Assembly (NCBI GenBank): GCA_014649155.1
Contig: BMSM01000017.1
Location: 80,749-144,748 of the forward strand
Source: Streptomyces griseoviridis
GTDB lineage: Bacteria > Actinomycetota > Actinomycetes > Streptomycetales > Streptomycetaceae
Direction of reading: 5' to 3'
Length of the DNA: 64,000 nucleotides
A program made the translations under genes and the position numbers. Shown here piece after piece: positions 17,615 through 27,087 of this stretch (the first letter of the stretch is position 1; every line of letters begins with the position of its first letter). Below the pieces are notes generated by a model that had not been told where the DNA came from, ran no database searches, and was given only the letters and a program-made list of their open reading frames with translations.

Positions 17615-19036
17615 ATGGTCTCCTCTCCTCCGCCGCCGGTCACGGCCGCGGCACCGCCCGCCCCGCGACTGGGCCGCGTCACGTTCATCGCCGCCGTGGC
17701 CGCCCTCGGCGGCTTCCTGTTCGGTTACGACAGTGCCGTCATCAACGGTGCGGTCACCGGCATCCAGCATCACTTCGGCGTGGGCGCCGGACGGACCGGC
17801 ACCATCGTCGCCGTGGCCCTCCTCGGCTCGGCGCTGGGCGCGGCCGTCGCGGGCCGGCTGGCCGAGCGCGTCGGACGCCTCCGGGTCATGCGGATGGCCG
17901 CCGTCCTCTTCGCCGTCTCGGCCGTCGGCTCCGCCCTGCCGTTCTCCGCCTGGGACCTCGGCGCCTGGCGTTTCGGGGGAGGCATCGCCATCGGCCTGGC
18001 CTCCCTGATCGGGCCCACCTACATCGCGGAGGTCGCGCCACCGGAGTACCGGGGCCGCCTCGCCTCCTTCCAGCAGGCCGCCATCGTTCTCGGCATCACG
18101 GCCTCCCAGCTCGTCAACTGGGCCATCGCCCAGGGCGCCGACGGGCGCAGCGAGGGCGCGCTCGGTCCCCTCGGCGCCTGGCAGTGGATGCTGCTCGCGG
18201 CTTTCGTCCCCGCGGTCCTCTACTTCGTCCTGTCCACCCGCATCCCCGAGTCCCCGCACCACCTCGTCGCCCGGGGCCGGCTCGCGGAGGCCGGACGGGC
18301 GGTGCGGGACATCGAGGGCCCCGGCAGCGACGCGGACGCCCGGCTGGCCGAGATCGCCCGCTCGCTGCGCGACACCCACAAGCCCCGTGTCCGTGACCTG
18401 TTCGGCGGACGCGCCGGACTGCTGCCGGTGGTGTGGGCCGGCATCGGCCTCGCGGTCTTCCAGCAGTTGGTCGGCATCAACGTGATCTTCTACTACTCGT
18501 CCGTGCTGTGGCAGTCCGTCGGCATCGACCAGTCCGGGTCGCTGCTGATCAGCCTCTCCACGTCCATCGTCAACATCGTGGGCACGGTCGTCGCCATGCT
18601 GCTCATCGACCGGGTGGGCCGCCGGCCACTGGCCCTGGCCGGCTCCCTGGGCATGGCCGTCTCCCTCGCGCTCGCGGCGTGGGCCTTCTCCGGCACGACC
18701 GGCAGCGGCGACGACATCGGCCTTCCGGACCTTCAGGCAGGCGTCGCGCTCGTCGCCGCGCACACCTTCGTGTTCTTCTTCGCGGCGTCCTGGGGCGTGG
18801 TGCTGTGGGTCATGGTGGGCGAGATGTTCCCGCTGCGCATCCGCGCGGCGGCGATCTCGGTGGCCACGGCCTTCAACTGGATCGCCAACTGGGCGGTGAG
18901 CGAGTCGTTCCCGGCGCTCTCCGAGTGGAACCTGTCGGCCGGCTACGTGATCTACGCCGCCTTCGCCCTGGTCTCGGCCTTCTTCGTCGCCTTCGCGGTC
19001 ACCGAGACCAAGGGCACCAGGCTGGGCGGCGGCTGA
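17615..19036 (+). CDS. MFS sugar porter-family transporter
   Basis: A 473-residue, 12-helix major facilitator of the sugar porter family. Diagnostic motifs are GGFLFGYDSAVINGA in helix 1, the loop RLAERVGRLRVMR, PESPHHLVARGRLAEA after helix 6, and DRVGRRPLALAG after helix 8. It imports sugars or polyols by proton symport, and the exact substrate is not deducible. The start is ATG 17615 with a weak AAGG 11 bases upstream. It stands alone on its strand with its own motif-type promoter. Confidence 0.92.
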   Translation: MVSSPPPPVTAAAPPAPRLGRVTFIAAVAALGGFLFGYDSAVINGAVTGIQHHFGVGAGRTGTIVAVALLGSALGAAVAGRLAERVGRLRVMRMAAVLFAVSAVGSALPFSAWDLGAWRFGGGIAIGLASLIGPTYIAEVAPPEYRGRLASFQQAAIVLGITASQLVNWAIAQGADGRSEGALGPLGAWQWMLLAAFVPAVLYFVLSTRIPESPHHLVARGRLAEAGRAVRDIEGPGSDADARLAEIARSLRDTHKPRVRDLFGGRAGLLPVVWAGIGLAVFQQLVGINVIFYYSSVLWQSVGIDQSGSLLISLSTSIVNIVGTVVAMLLIDRVGRRPLALAGSLGMAVSLALAAWAFSGTTGSGDDIGLPDLQAGVALVAAHTFVFFFAASWGVVLWVMVGEMFPLRIRAAAISVATAFNWIANWAVSESFPALSEWNLSAGYVIYAAFALVSAFFVAFAVTETKGTRLGGG

Positions 19037-19631
19037 GGCGGGGCCGGCCGGTCCGCGCTCCGCCACGCGCGCGGACCGACCTCGGTGGGGCCCCGGTCTC
19101 TGTCAGCAGGGCGTCCGGGCCGGCCGTCCCGGGCCATGGCGGAGACCGGCGACTGCGGACCGTACGTCACTTCCAGCACCCCGTGTCACGCGCGGCGTGC
19201 CGCATCCGGGGCGCCGGCTTCCAGGCGCAGGTCACGGAGGAGCGGCAGGTCCTCCGCCGCTCCGCTTGCACGGCCCTGGCGCCGGAGCGAGTTCGATGGC
19301 GCGCGGGCGGTCCCCGATCGCCGTCCCGGGGTCCCCGCGCCGCCGGCGCGCCTTGCTCACCACGCCCAGGGCGGGACCCTCTCCGTCTGCCGGGCACAAG
19401 CGCCTCAAGTGCGGATACGGGTCGGCCGGACAGCAGCCGTACAGGTCACCTGACTGGCCTGCCGCCCACCCGGAAGGCCCCGGACCGACGCTCCGGGCCG
19501 CCCGAGGGGCACCGGGGCTTTCCCTCCTAGGTGCTGAAAGGTGCGAAACGGTATAAAGACGCAAGAAACGACTTGATAGTGTCGTGCCCCGAATGATCTT
19601 CGAGTCCTCCGGGACGCGGCTGGGAGGAGCC
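19037..19631. other. intergenic region upstream of LAL gene 2
   Basis: About 595 bases without a convincing gene. The last 110 bases are clearly AT-richer, with GGTGCTGAAA / GGTGCGAAAC partial repeats near 19532-19550, a CCTAGG at 19528, and TATAAAG near 19552. This is probably the LAL promoter region. Confidence 0.5.
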
Positions 19632-22421
19632 ATGGTGACCGGCGGCGAGCAGGCCCCGCCGATGACGGAGATATGCGGCCGTGACGCCGAACTGTCCCGT
19701 CTGCGCGACTTCGTCCTCACTTCCCGGCGGGAGGGCCCCCCGACCCTGGCCCTCCTCGGGGAGGCCGGGACCGGCAAGAGCACCCTCCTCGACGCGGCGG
19801 CCCAGGAGGCCGCCGCGCACGGCAGACGCGTACTGCGGTGCACCGGACACGAAGGGGAGCGGGAGATCGCCTTCGCCGCGCTGCACCAGATGCTGACCCC
19901 CCTGCTGCCGGAGGCGGCCGGCCTGCCGGACGCCCAACGCCGCGCGCTGCTGGGCGCCTTCGGATGCGCCGAGACCGCGCCGCGGGCGGCCGACGACCGG
20001 CCCGAGCGGCTCCTGATCAACCTCGCCGCGCTCACCCTGCTGTCCGACGCCGCCGCCCGGCGGCCGGTGCTCCTCGTCGCCGATGACGCGCAGTGGACCG
20101 ACGCCTGCTCCCTGGACGCGCTGGCCTTCGTCGCTCGCCGGGTGACGGGTGAGCCGGTGACCCTGCTGCTGGGCGTACGGGGCGACACCGCGCCCCGGCG
20201 GTTCGGGACGGACTTCGCGCGCCTGCCGGTACGGCCACTGGACGACCGGGCGGCCGAGCGGGTGCTCGACGCCCAGCCCCACGCCCCGCGCGGTCCGCTG
20301 CGCGAGCGCATCCTGCGGCAGGCCGACGGCAATCCGCTGGCGCTGGTGGAACTGGCCCGCGCCGGCGCGGGGGTCCCGTCACCCCGGCTGGTCGGACCGG
20401 CCGGCGCCTTGCCGCTCACCGAACGCCTGGAGAGCGTGTTCGCCGAGCGGCTGGCAGGGCTGTCTCCGCAGACCCGCCGGTTCCTGTTGTACGCGGCCGC
20501 CGCGGACGCCCCGGACATGCCGGCCGCCCTCCTGGCCGCCTCCGCGTCCGGAGGGCCGGACGCGTGGTCGGCGGCGGAGGGGGCCGGCCTGGTGCGGGTG
20601 GAGAGCGGGCGCGTCGTCTTCCGGCACCCGCTGGTGCGGTCGGCCGTCTACGGCTCGGCCTCCTTCGGCGAACGCCGGCAGGCGCACCTGGCACTCGCCG
20701 ACCTGCTGAGCGACGACCCCGACCGGCAGGCCTGGCACCGGGCCGCCGCCACCCTGGCCCCCGACGAGGACATCGCGGCGGCACTGGTGCGGACGGCGGG
20801 ACGCGCACGGCGACGCGGCGGCTACCGGGTGGCCGCCGCGGCCCTGGAACGAGCCGCGGAACTGAGCCCGGACGGTCAGGCACGGGCCCGGCGGCTGCTG
20901 GACGCCTGCGACCTGGCGATGAACGCGGGTGAACCCCTGTGGGTGGAGAAGCTGGCGGGCGGGGTCGCGGCGGCGACCGACGACGAGGCGATGCTCCGGT
21001 CGGCCACCCTGTGGACCGGCTGGGCGCTCGCCGCCACCACCCGGCAGAAGGCCGCGCTGTCCCACCTGCTGCCACTGGCGGACGAGACGGCGGACCGGGC
21101 GCCGGAATCGGCACTGGTCGCCCTCGGACACGCCGCCATCATCGCCTACAACACCGGCGACGAGACCTACCGGCAGCACATGCTCCGGCTCCTGGCGCGC
21201 ATCCCCGTCGACGTGGGGAACGACCACGAACAGCTGTGGACCCGCGCCTGCTGCGACCCCCACGGGGACCGCGCGGCACTGCTCGCGTTCCTCCGGGACT
21301 GCCTGGCGCGGTCCGAGCGGGACGCCGAGCGGCTGACCGTGCTGGGCGCCGGCGCCTGGATCCTGGACGACACCACCGTCGCGGTCCGGCTGCTCGGCGA
21401 GGCGATGGAACAGCTCAACGCCGTGACCACGGCCGGTTCCAACGCCACCCTCGGGCAGGCGCTGGCACTGGCCCAGTTCGAGGCCGGCGCCTGGGAGGCC
21501 GCCTGGTCCTGCGCCGAGGACGCCCGGCGGGTCGCCGCCGAGAACGGCCTCGACATGGCGGGCCGCGCCGCGATGTACGTCACCTCGGCCCTGTTGGCGC
21601 TGCGCGGCCAGGCCGGCGAGGCCAGGGAGATGATCGACCGGGCCGTGGCCGGGGTGGACCCGGCCCAGGGCCGCGCCCTCTGGGTCCGCGCACGCTGGGT
21701 CCGCGCGCTCGTGGCCGCATTGGAAGGCAATCACCCGCTGGAGTACGAACTGCTGCGCGGACTGTTCACCGTGGGACCCGAGCCGAACCCCGTGCACTAC
21801 CACGCGTCCTACTACGCGCTCGGCGATCTCGCCGCGGCGGCCGTGCGGGTCGGCAAGCGGCAGGACGCGGCGGAAGTGCTCGCCGCGGCGCGGCGGCGGC
21901 TGGACGGCCGGATGTCCCCCCGGCTGCTGCTGCACACCCGCCGTGCCGAGGCCGTCCTCGCCGACGACGAGCGGGCGGCGGAGCTGTTCGAGGCCGCGCT
22001 CGGCGACCCCGCGGCGGAGCAATGGCCCTTCGAGCGGGCGGTCGTCCAGCTCGAGTACGGGCAGTGGCTGCGGCGCAGACGGCGTACGGGAGAGGCTCGT
22101 ACGGAGCTGTCCCGGGCACTCACCGTCTTCGAACAGCTGAACGCGCGGCCGTGGGAGGAGCGGACCTCCGCCGAGCTGCGGGCCTGCGGTGTCACCGTCC
22201 GCGGGGGCGACGGTGCCTCGCGGGGGATCGAACGGCTCACGCCCCAGCAATTGCAGATCGCCCGGCTGGCGGCCACGGGGCTCACCAACCGGCAGATAGG
22301 GGAGCGGCTGCTGCTCTCCGCCCGCACCATCGGCTTCCACCTCTACCAGACGTATCCGAAACTGGGCATCACCAACCGGGCGCAGCTGCGCGACGCGCTC
22401 GGTGACACGGGGACGCCCTGA
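19632..22421 (+). CDS. LAL-type LuxR regulator 2
   Basis: A 929-residue LAL regulator. Walker A GEAGTGKS is at residues 43-50, Walker B is in LLVADDAQWTD near 150, a long helical-repeat region follows, and the C-terminal LuxR domain is at about 867-925 (LTNRQIGERLLLSARTIGFH, quoted within limits). I preferred ATG 19632 because GGGAGGAG precedes it directly; GTG 19584 and ATG 19593 are in frame but lack a ribosome-binding site. It shares domain order with the four other LAL proteins here, though sequence identity looks moderate. Targets unknown. Confidence 0.93.
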   Translation: MVTGGEQAPPMTEICGRDAELSRLRDFVLTSRREGPPTLALLGEAGTGKSTLLDAAAQEAAAHGRRVLRCTGHEGEREIAFAALHQMLTPLLPEAAGLPDAQRRALLGAFGCAETAPRAADDRPERLLINLAALTLLSDAAARRPVLLVADDAQWTDACSLDALAFVARRVTGEPVTLLLGVRGDTAPRRFGTDFARLPVRPLDDRAAERVLDAQPHAPRGPLRERILRQADGNPLALVELARAGAGVPSPRLVGPAGALPLTERLESVFAERLAGLSPQTRRFLLYAAAADAPDMPAALLAASASGGPDAWSAAEGAGLVRVESGRVVFRHPLVRSAVYGSASFGERRQAHLALADLLSDDPDRQAWHRAAATLAPDEDIAAALVRTAGRARRRGGYRVAAAALERAAELSPDGQARARRLLDACDLAMNAGEPLWVEKLAGGVAAATDDEAMLRSATLWTGWALAATTRQKAALSHLLPLADETADRAPESALVALGHAAIIAYNTGDETYRQHMLRLLARIPVDVGNDHEQLWTRACCDPHGDRAALLAFLRDCLARSERDAERLTVLGAGAWILDDTTVAVRLLGEAMEQLNAVTTAGSNATLGQALALAQFEAGAWEAAWSCAEDARRVAAENGLDMAGRAAMYVTSALLALRGQAGEAREMIDRAVAGVDPAQGRALWVRARWVRALVAALEGNHPLEYELLRGLFTVGPEPNPVHYHASYYALGDLAAAAVRVGKRQDAAEVLAAARRRLDGRMSPRLLLHTRRAEAVLADDERAAELFEAALGDPAAEQWPFERAVVQLEYGQWLRRRRRTGEARTELSRALTVFEQLNARPWEERTSAELRACGVTVRGGDGASRGIERLTPQQLQIARLAATGLTNRQIGERLLLSARTIGFHLYQTYPKLGITNRAQLRDALGDTGTP

Positions 22422-22436
22422 GGACGCCGCGGGAGG

Positions 22437-23288
22437 TCAGTCTCGCGGCGGGAACTGGGCGGCCGCGGAGACGTACAGGGTGTAGGGGTTGCCGCGGTCC
22501 CCGTGCGCCCGGGTCATCGCCCGGACCACGTCGCGGGCACCGGCGCCGGCCTGCACCGCCGCCTCGAAGTCGGTCAGGTAGCGGCGGGAGGCGGCGATGA
22601 CCGCGGCGGCGTCCCGGTCGTCGGCGCCGGGGGGCTGGTGACCGGTGACCAGCCGGGCCGGCCGGAGCGCCTCCAGCGTGTCCAGGGCCCCGAGCCAGCG
22701 CTCGCGCGCCCGGCTGTCGGTCTGCGCCAGCCACATGTGGATGCCGTGGTAGGCGACATCGCCGCCCACCACGGCGTCGAGGTCCGGGACGTGCAGGACG
22801 GTCGACGGATCGGTGTCGCTCTGCCCGACCCGTACCGGCCTCAGCTCGTGTCCTTCCAGCTCGATGACGTCCCCCGTCAGCGCCCGCGGCGCCACGGGCC
22901 GGGTCGGCAGAGCCCCCGGGAACAACGACTCCCAGTACGCCAGGACCGGCCCGGTCAGCTGTTCCTCGGCGTGCGGCACGACCTCCGGCAGCGCCACGGC
23001 GACGGCCTCGGGGAAGGCGTCCAGCACGACCGGCAGGCCGAGGAAGTGGTCGGCGTGGCCATGGGTGACGTAGACGGTCGTGAGGACCTTGCCGGTGGCG
23101 CGGACGAAGTCGGTGAGGCGGTGCGCCTCGGCGACGGTGATGAGCGCGTCGACGAGCACGGCCTCCCGCCGTCCGTGGACGAGCGTCGCCGTGCTGGCCG
23201 GCCAGGTCGCGCCCACCCCGCTGTCCCAGCCCGGTGCCGTGGCGGCGATGGGCTTGTAGTCACTGGTGAAGACGTCGATCGTCAGCAT
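22437..23288 (-). CDS. MBL-fold metallo-hydrolase
   Basis: A 283-residue MBL-fold protein with the motif VTHGHADHFLG near residues 75-85, the bridging Asp in GGDVAYHGIH and a late His in VTGHQPPG. The C-terminal part (RRYLTDFEAAV) resembles the subfamily annotated as SoxH/Vmh-type hydrolases. The start is ATG 23288 with GGAG eight bases upstream. It converges with LAL gene 2 with only 15 bases between the stops. A CCTAGGGT box near 23432 on the minus strand could be its -10, with the dyad GGACT-N4-AGTCC just upstream. Confidence 0.9.
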   Translation of the reverse strand: MLTIDVFTSDYKPIAATAPGWDSGVGATWPASTATLVHGRREAVLVDALITVAEAHRLTDFVRATGKVLTTVYVTHGHADHFLGLPVVLDAFPEAVAVALPEVVPHAEEQLTGPVLAYWESLFPGALPTRPVAPRALTGDVIELEGHELRPVRVGQSDTDPSTVLHVPDLDAVVGGDVAYHGIHMWLAQTDSRARERWLGALDTLEALRPARLVTGHQPPGADDRDAAAVIAASRRYLTDFEAAVQAGAGARDVVRAMTRAHGDRGNPYTLYVSAAAQFPPRD

Positions 23289-23507
23289 GGGGTGGGCTCC
23301 GTTCGTCGGCGGACCGGCGTCGCCGTCCGTGCCGGTCCGCCGACGGCGGACGGTGCGGTGACCCGGTCGTCCCCGACGGCCGCACGGGGGGGCGGTGGTC
23401 GAGGGGGTACGGCGCGGGTGCGCCGCCTCGGCCACCCTAGGCACGGGAAGTGGAAGGACTGTGGAGTCCCCGCCCTTCCCGTGGAGCCCGGGGCGGCCGG
23501 GGGACGG

Positions 23508-24539
23508 TCAGAAGCCGGTCATCGTGATCTTGCCGATGGCCTTGCCGGACTCCAGGACGCGGTGCGCCTCCCGCAGGTGCTCCGCCGTGATCTTCCCGAG
23601 GTCGGTGGTGGCCGTCGTGGTGAGGATTCCGGTGTCCACCAGCCGGGCGATCTGGTCCAGGATGCGGCCCTGCTCGGCCTGGTCGGCGGTCCGGTGCAGC
23701 GACCGGGTGAACATGAACTCCCAGTGGAAGGAGATGCTCTTCGACTTCAGCAGGCCGATCTCGACCGGGCCGAAGTCGTCGATGGCCACGATCCGACCGA
23801 AAGGCTTGACGATGTCGGCGTAGGCGGCCAGGTTCTGCTCCGTACCGGTGGTGCCGAAGACGAAGTCCACGCCCTGCGGGACCACTTCGCGCACCTGCGG
23901 GGCGAGGGGCCGGCGGTGGTCGACGATGTGCGCGGCGCCCATCCGCCGGGCGAACTCGACGGTCTCGGGGCGGGAGGCCGTGCCGATCACCGTCAGACTG
24001 GTCAGGGCGCGGGCCAGCTGGGAGACCATCGCGCCGACGCCGCCCGCGGCGGCGGTGACCAGCAGGGTGCCCGACTGCTTCAGGGCGTCGGTGTGCAGCC
24101 CGAGGTGCTCGAACAGGCCCTCCCAGGCGGTCAGCGAGGTCAGCGGCAGGGCCGCCGCCTCCGCGAAGGAGAGCGAGGCGGGCTTGTGGCCGACGATGCG
24201 CTCGTCCACCGTGTGGAAGAGGGAGTCGGCACCGGGCCGGTCGAGGGCCCCGGCGTAGAACACCTCGTCGCCCACCTGGAACGACTCGACCTCGGCGCCG
24301 ACGCCGACGACCGTGCCCGCCGCGTCCCAGCCGAGGACCTTGGGCTCGCCGCCCGGGTCGTTGCTCTGCCGGATCTTGTAGTCGACCGGGTTGACCGCGA
24401 TGGCCTCGACCCGCACGAGCAGGTCGCGCGGCCCTGGCTGCGGCACCGGCAGGGTCGTGTCGACGAGACTCTCCGCGTCGTCCACCGGCAGGCTCTTGCG
24501 GTAGGCGACGGCCGGCATGGTCTCGGGGATCTGGCTCAT
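23508..24539 (-). CDS. zinc-type/quinone oxidoreductase (MDR superfamily)
   Basis: A 343-residue NADPH-dependent MDR enzyme of the quinone oxidoreductase type. It has AIAVNPVDYKIRQ near 50, the cofactor fold TAAAGGVGAMVSQLA and the C-terminal GKAIGKITMTGF. Catalytic zinc cysteines are absent, as usual in this branch. The start is ATG 24539 with AGGAGG seven bases upstream. It is transcribed divergently from an HxlR regulator, with two palindromes in the shared promoter. This layout is typical of HxlR-controlled quinone or electrophile detoxification. Confidence 0.93.
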   Translation of the reverse strand: MSQIPETMPAVAYRKSLPVDDAESLVDTTLPVPQPGPRDLLVRVEAIAVNPVDYKIRQSNDPGGEPKVLGWDAAGTVVGVGAEVESFQVGDEVFYAGALDRPGADSLFHTVDERIVGHKPASLSFAEAAALPLTSLTAWEGLFEHLGLHTDALKQSGTLLVTAAAGGVGAMVSQLARALTSLTVIGTASRPETVEFARRMGAAHIVDHRRPLAPQVREVVPQGVDFVFGTTGTEQNLAAYADIVKPFGRIVAIDDFGPVEIGLLKSKSISFHWEFMFTRSLHRTADQAEQGRILDQIARLVDTGILTTTATTDLGKITAEHLREAHRVLESGKAIGKITMTGF

Positions 24540-24602
24540 GACTGTTCCTCCTGGGGATCTCACAGCGGACTTCCGCTGTGCCCGTAACGTAGCTTCGAGG
24601 AG

Positions 24603-24641
24603 GTAGTAACCTGCAAGGGATACTACTTCCCTAAGGGAAGT
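24603..24641. promoter_or_regulatory. two adjacent palindromes, probable HxlR operator
   Basis: GTAGTA-N12-TACTAC (24603-24626) overlaps the perfect 17-base inverted repeat ACTTCCCTAAGGGAAGT (24625-24641). Both lie in the promoter shared by the quinone oxidoreductase gene and the HxlR gene. HxlR dimers bind such dyads, so autoregulation and control of the neighbour are likely. Confidence 0.7.
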
Positions 24642-24679
24642 GAACTGGTGGGAGAGGCAACCCAGGAAAGGGAGACCCC

Positions 24680-25036
24680 ATGGTGACACTCTGCGAGTCC
24701 CAGCGGCACGATCATCACGACGTGTACGCCGCCCAGTGCCCGTGCCGCGAGGTGCTCGATCTCCTGGCCAACAAGTGGTCGGCGCTGGCCATCGGCGCCA
24801 TGGAGGAGGGACCGCAGCGCTTCGGGGCCCTGCAGAAGCGGCTCGAAGGGGTGAGTCCCAAGGTCCTCACCGCCACGCTGCGCCGCCTGGAGGACCGGGG
24901 CTTCGTGGAGCGGACCGTCTACCCCGCGGTGCCCCTGCACGTCGAGTACGAACTGACCGCGCTGGGACACAGCGTGGCGCGGCCCCTGGCGCAGCTGCGC
25001 GGCTGGGTGGAGGACCACATGGACGAGATCGCCTGA
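24680..25036 (+). CDS. HxlR-family winged-helix regulator
   Basis: A 118-residue HxlR protein: CPCREVLDLLANKWSALAIG, GPQRFGALQKRLEGVSPKVL and RRLEDRGFVERTVYP are the family's helices and wing. The N-terminal cysteines (C5, and the CPC pair near residue 20) could sense electrophiles or oxidants, as in related HypR/QorR proteins. The start is ATG 24680 with AAGGGAG upstream. It very likely controls the divergent oxidoreductase through the palindromes between them. Confidence 0.93.
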   Translation: MVTLCESQRHDHHDVYAAQCPCREVLDLLANKWSALAIGAMEEGPQRFGALQKRLEGVSPKVLTATLRRLEDRGFVERTVYPAVPLHVEYELTALGHSVARPLAQLRGWVEDHMDEIA

Positions 25037-25060
25037 CGGGCGCTCGCGCCCCAGCCCCGG

Positions 25061-25897
25061 TCACCGGCCCAGGAACTCGTTGACCTCGTGGGCGAAGTCC
25101 TCCGGGTGCTGGAAGAGGAAGCCGTGCCCGGCGTCGCTGTAGAGGACGGCCTTGGCGTCCGGCAGTCGCTGGGACATCGCGAACGTGGCGTAGGCGTGGA
25201 TCATCACGTCGTGGGCGCCGTTGGCGGCCAGCACGGGCAGGGTGAGTTCCGCCTGCCGGTCCCAGTACCCCCGGAAACCGCTGATGGCCGCGATCTGGCC
25301 GCGGAACGCCTCGGGACTCACCACGGCCTTCGACTCCCTCAGCCGCCGGTCCAGGCGGCGCAGGGAGGCCAGTCCGGCCGCCCGTGCCCTCTCCGTCTCC
25401 GGGTAGAACAGGTAGAGGAAGTCCTCGTCGTCGTTGGCTCCCTTGCCGGTGATCTGCGCGACGCGCGCCGGCGGCGGGGGCAGGTCGGGCACGCCGCCGG
25501 GCGAACTGCCGGCCACCACCAGCCGGTTCACCAGACCGGGCGCGGTCAGGGCCACGCCCTGGGCGACTATGCCGCCCAGCGACCAGCCCAGGACGTCGAC
25601 GTCCTCCAGCCCCAGGGCGCCGATGAGGGCCAGGGAGCCGTCGACCAAGCCTTCCATGGTGGACGGCGGCTCACCGGTGGAGAAGTTGGTGCCGCGGTTG
25701 TCGAAGACGACGACCTCCCGCTCGGCCGCGAGCAGGTCCAGCAGCGCCGGGTCCCAGTGGTCGATCGTTCCGCGCAGCCGCATGTGCAGGACCAGCGGCC
25801 GGGTACCGGCCCGTCCGAAGCGGCGGTACGCGAAGCGCTCGCCGCGCGGTCCCGTCACGTACCGGGTGTCGGCCTGGTCGGCCAGGTGGGCGGACAT
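25061..25897 (-). CDS. alpha/beta hydrolase
   Basis: A 278-residue hydrolase with a complete triad: Ser in LGWSLGGIVAQG, Asp in NGAHDVMIH and His in SDAGHGFLFQH. The strand motif is VFDNRGTNFSTG. The start is ATG 25897 with GGAG five bases upstream. It is the intact paralogue of the damaged gene at 2543-3400 and related to the one at 8432-9265. It converges with the HxlR gene with 24 bases between stops, where a small hairpin GGGCGC-TC-GCGCCC (25038-25051) may act as terminator. Confidence 0.9.
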   Translation of the reverse strand: MSAHLADQADTRYVTGPRGERFAYRRFGRAGTRPLVLHMRLRGTIDHWDPALLDLLAAEREVVVFDNRGTNFSTGEPPSTMEGLVDGSLALIGALGLEDVDVLGWSLGGIVAQGVALTAPGLVNRLVVAGSSPGGVPDLPPPPARVAQITGKGANDDEDFLYLFYPETERARAAGLASLRRLDRRLRESKAVVSPEAFRGQIAAISGFRGYWDRQAELTLPVLAANGAHDVMIHAYATFAMSQRLPDAKAVLYSDAGHGFLFQHPEDFAHEVNEFLGR

Positions 25898-26069
25898 GGA
25901 ATCTCCTGTCGTGTGGCTGGTGTCCGGCGCGGTGGACGCGAGGCGCCGACGGGCCGGACCGGGGAAGGGAAGCAGCCTTCCGGCGGCCGTACCACCAGCA
26001 TGAACCGGTCTTGTGGACATTCAGTGGGCCGCGTCTTGAGGCCGGGCTGCACCCCGGTCGCGGCCCGGA

Positions 26070-26695
26070 CTACCGCGCGGCCCGTTCACGAGCGCGTGCG
26101 ACCGCGTCCCGGATGGAACGGCGGTACAGGGACCCGTGGCCGGCAGGACGGTGCCGGCGTCCAGCGACTCCGGCGGGACAGGGCGCCGAGGCGTCCGGTA
26201 CCTCGGAACACGGTGTGCGCACGGGCACCGGCCCACGGGCAGGTCGAGGGCGCCCGTCGTGCCGAACGCCCGAAAGGCTCGGTCACGGGCACGTGCGCCG
26301 AGCCCCCCGAGCGGACGGCGCGCACCACCCACGGCACGGTGCCGGGGCACCAGGCGTAGGCCAGCACCGATCCGACCGGCACCCGGTGCGGGAACTCGCG
26401 CCGGACGTGCGGCACTTCACCCTCGTGGACGAGGAGGGGAACGCCGTGCGCGGTGCGCCAGCCGCTCGGCCGCGCCGATGTGGTCGTCGAGCGCGTGAAT
26501 GACGAGGATCGCCGTGACGTCGCTCGGTCGGACCTCCCACGGCACCGAGCGGGGCGACGACCCCGTCGCGGTCACCGGGGTGACCGGTGTCGATGAGAAG
26601 GCCGCGTCGCCCTCCCTGACGATCACCCGGTTGGAGTGCTTCCCGAGGCCAGGAACACCCGGTCGCCGACGGGGACGACGCTCCCCAGCAGCGGG
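26070..26695 (-). pseudogene. decayed copy of the MBL-fold hydrolase at 5118-5882
   Basis: Minus-strand fragments in several frames follow the order of the intact gene: GDRVFLAS, VIVREGDAAF, LIDTGHPGDRDG, VIHALDDHIGAAERL, REFPHRVPVGSVLAY with VPWVVRAVRSGGSAHVPV, GALDLPVG, and finally DAVARARER. At least four frame changes are needed. A segment of roughly 50 codons holding the GHTLGH and SGDAL metal motifs is deleted. The metal motif HAHNDH reads HALDDH. It is non-functional. Confidence 0.85.
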
Positions 26696-26907
26696 AACGC
26701 CGGGGCGGAGCCCTCCTCCTGACGGCGCACCGCACGCACACCGCCCGATTACGGCCGGCGGGCACGCGGTCCGAGGAACCTCGCACGTGTGCGTCGGGCG
26801 CGTATGTACCAAAGGCCGGGAGCTTGCCGTACTTCCGGTAACGAGATCACAGTGAAACACATATCTCACTGCCCACCCGTGGCGGTACGACTCTCACCGG
26901 GAGCACC

Positions 26908-27084
26908 ATGTCTTCCTCCGAGGACCGCCTCGACCAGGCGGCCGACGCATACGCGTCGCACCTGCGCGACTGCCGTCAGTGCCGGGCGGACGGGCGGGAG
27001 TGTCCGGCCGCGAAGTTCCTGCGCCGCGCGCACAACAACCTGCTGCGCGAGGCACGCCGCGGTTCCGCGGCGGCGCGAAGGTGA
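26908..27084 (+). CDS. small Cys-containing hypothetical protein (58 residues)
   Basis: ATG 26908 is preceded by GGGAG at a good distance and the frame ends at TGA 27084, four bases from the convergent flavin reductase stop. The protein is basic and helical, with three cysteines in DCRQCRADGRECPAAKF (C-x2-C-x6-C), which could bind a metal or cluster. The third codon positions are GC-rich as in real genes. No family recognised. The upstream region contains GTGAAACACATATCTCAC. Confidence 0.6.
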   Translation: MSSSEDRLDQAADAYASHLRDCRQCRADGRECPAAKFLRRAHNNLLREARRGSAAARR

Positions 27085-27087
27085 CCG

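Noticed and set aside
17401..18396. 331-residue plus frame overlapping the sugar transporter start
   Set aside because: It is arginine/proline-rich shadow coding without homology; the transporter frame is unambiguous.
19436..19462. Dyad CAGGTCACCTG / GTCAGGTGAC
   Set aside because: It contains GTC-N4-GAC but lacks the GAT and the hexamer and faces no gene start.
25990..26020. Possible bipartite motif upstream of the hydrolase at 25061-25897
   Set aside because: The arms GTC and GAC are five bases apart instead of four, and the -10-like hexamer is out of place by about three bases.
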